Assembly: GCA_030587405.1 (NCBI GenBank)
Contig: JAUQZD010000056.1
Location: 1-64,000, forward strand
Source: Candidatus Freyrarchaeum guaymasense
GTDB lineage: Archaea > Asgardarchaeota > Jordarchaeia > Jordarchaeales > Freyrarchaeaceae
DNA length: 64,000 bases
Direction of reading: 5' to 3'
Shown here piece by piece: positions 62,281 through 64,000 of the stretch; positions within the stretch are counted from its first letter, which is position 1, and every line of letters starts with the position of its first letter. The notes beneath the pieces were generated by a model. It was not told the origin of the DNA, did no database searches, and saw only the letters and a list, made by a program, of their open reading frames with translations. The translations under genes were made by a program, and so were the position numbers.

Positions 62281-62883
62281 TTGAGCATAGTGGACATGCA
62301 CGTTCACACAGAGTACTCTCCGTGCTCCCGAACTAAAGTATCAGACTTGCTCCTGAAGGCGGCGGACTTGCAGGTGGGCATAGCGATTACAGACCACGAC
62401 ACCATTAAGGGGGCGCTAAAGGCTAAGGAGCTGTCTAGAAAGTACGACGTCAAAGTATTCGTAGGCTGCGAGATATCCAGCAGGGAAGGACAGATACTAG
62501 CTTATGGGCTAACGGAGCCCATTCCATCATATCTACCAGCCGAGTTAACCATAGACCTCATACATGAGCAGGGGGCAGTCGCCGTTGCAGCCCACCCGTT
62601 CCGCACGGACAGGGAAAGCCTCCTTGAAAAAGTGTACCATCTCCCCCTAGACGGAGTGGAAGTACTGAACCTTGCCGGTGGAGGGGTAAGTAGGGAAGCA
62701 GAGCTTGTAGCCGCTCAGAGAAGGCTCGCCCAGACAGGTGGAAGCGACGCCCACACCCTGCAACTCGTCGGAAGAGCCGGCACGCTTTTCCCATACCAAG
62801 TGGAGTGTGAAGACGACATAATAAAGGCGATCAAGAAAAGAGATTGCAAGCCTGTCCGGCTATGGAGAACCACTAGCACGTAG
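62281..62883 (+). CDS. PHP-domain metal-dependent phosphoesterase
   Basis: 200 residues: VDMHVHTEYSPCS, AITDHDTIKGA, GCEISSREGQ, AVAAHPFR and GGSDAH carry the PHP metal histidines and aspartates. Related to RNase AM/TrpH-type 3',5'-nucleotide phosphatases and the PolX PHP domain. Starts with TTG at 62281, 10 nt after the glycosyltransferase. Its 3' end overlaps the convergent 62860 gene by 24 nt. Confidence 0.9.
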   Translation: MSIVDMHVHTEYSPCSRTKVSDLLLKAADLQVGIAITDHDTIKGALKAKELSRKYDVKVFVGCEISSREGQILAYGLTEPIPSYLPAELTIDLIHEQGAVAVAAHPFRTDRESLLEKVYHLPLDGVEVLNLAGGGVSREAELVAAQRRLAQTGGSDAHTLQLVGRAGTLFPYQVECEDDIIKAIKKRDCKPVRLWRTTST

Positions 62884-63396
62884 CCTGGCCTCACAAGCAA
62901 GCCTCCTCCCCCAACCGTCAAGCCTCCTCCACCATGAAGGCCACCCTGTTTTCGCAACCCTCAACCTTCTCTCCGGGTCTTCATAAACCCATCTTAGGAG
63001 ACTTATAAACCTCTCCCTCCCGCTTTTAATGGTAAGCAGCCCCCTAGGAACCCCTAAACTAGCTAAGTGTTCAAGGTATGCCCCCTCAACTAGGAGTTGA
63101 AGGTCTCCTTCAACTCTAACGCATTCAACCTTAAACTCCCTAGAAAGCCGCACCCTAGCAAGCTTTAAGACGTCCCCCCTACACACCTGAACCCGCTCCC
63201 CCCTCCTCACCTTAAGCCTTCTGAAGGCCTCCAAAACTATCCGGGCAGCCTCCTCCAGATACCTTCTCTCCCTGAAGAGCGGCTCCTGGAAATATCGAAC
63301 CGGAACCACCCCCGATACGAACTCTCGGCTCTCAACCCTTAAAACACCTATGACGCATCCGCCTACAGGATCCCCTGTTCCCGCGTCATCAACCAT
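62860..63396 (-). CDS. RNase-HII-like conserved archaeal protein
   Basis: About 178 residues from ATG 63396 (TTG 63405 also possible). It begins MVDDAGTGDPVGGCVIGVLR, recalling the RNase HII motif (G-x-D-E-A-G-R-G-P) but with D-D and T in place of E and R. Later acidic positions (CVRVEGDLQLLVEGAYLEHLA) could complete an RNase H-type site. The C-terminal part is basic (WPSWWRRLDGWGRR). Genuine RNase HII is usually somewhat longer with strict DEAGRGP, so the activity is uncertain. Confidence 0.5.
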   Translation of the reverse strand: MVDDAGTGDPVGGCVIGVLRVESREFVSGVVPVRYFQEPLFRERRYLEEAARIVLEAFRRLKVRRGERVQVCRGDVLKLARVRLSREFKVECVRVEGDLQLLVEGAYLEHLASLGVPRGLLTIKSGRERFISLLRWVYEDPERRLRVAKTGWPSWWRRLDGWGRRLACEARLRASGSP

Positions 63397-63442
63397 CACG
63401 GTCAACCCCTACCATCCTCCATCACGCTTTTTAGTAAGAAAG

Positions 63443-64000
<558 letters not shown>

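Overview
The window is archaeal chromosome. The left end carries a classic archaeal translation block (ftsY, prefoldin alpha, L18Ae/LX, aIF6, L31e, L39e, PDCD5-like protein, S19e, RNase P Rpp21, divergent Nep1). TATA-box promoters, GGAGG/GGTG-type ribosome sites with many TTG and GTG starts, ABCE1, a TFS-like zinc ribbon and a tRNA with apparent non-canonical introns all agree. Intron-rich tRNA, longin/Roadblock-type proteins and SepCysS together suggest a TACK-like or related deep lineage, but the sequence alone does not fix the phylum. Base composition is near 48-50% GC by eye.

Layout. 0-5.4 kb: argF (cut by the window edge), then the translation operon. 5.5-9.6 kb: small conserved archaeal genes (aldo/keto-reductase-like barrel, cyclin-fold TFB-like protein, DUF1922-type zinc ribbon, membrane protein, PH-like plus zinc ribbon). 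10-16.4 kb: ABCE1, a methyltransferase, a longin-like protein, a JAMM protease and a degenerate RecA/KaiC-like protein. 16.5-23.1 kb: DUF389, a divergent CofD, a multi-cluster radical SAM protein and an ABC exporter. 23.4-34.3 kb: an unusual accessory locus with a three-gene + operon ending in an 1180-residue GCS2-like ligase fused to Ig-like repeats, facing an amidohydrolase-VWA gene pair, plus a DUF4139 protein. 34.8-43.7 kb: M48 protease with an EF-hand, orphan Cas6-like protein, DUF763, LeuA/AksA-type synthase, a wrecked M24 peptidase and an intact one. 43.8-48.5 kb: YjjX-type phosphatase, a MglA-like GTPase with three Roadblock proteins, a GlmU-like enzyme and a nucleotidyltransferase; a sharp strand-composition reversal sits inside the GTPase gene. 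48.6-52.6 kb: enoyl-CoA hydratase, then tRNA-Cys, SepCysE and SepCysS (tRNA-dependent cysteine synthesis), a TFS-like ribbon and an orphan corrinoid protein. 52.6-57.5 kb: stomatin and a second accessory locus whose 848-residue protein is a degenerate fusion of the amidohydrolase and VWA proteins of the first locus. 57.5-64 kb: aminotransferase, AsnB-like enzyme, phosphodiesterase, glycosyltransferase, PHP protein, RNase-HII-like protein and a bacterial-type GAPDH running off the end.

The most unusual features are: (1) a roughly 200-bp structured element present three times on the + strand (9.8, 17.7 and 41.5 kb), with a promoter-like head and strong hairpins, one copy abutting a truncated gene; (2) the paired accessory loci at 23-34 kb and 53-57 kb, in which separate neighbouring genes at one site are fused in the same order, with catalytic residues lost, at the other; (3) the composition flip at about 45.24 kb, which looks like a replication-linked boundary; (4) tRNA-Cys with apparent D-loop and T-loop insertions beside its own modification enzymes.
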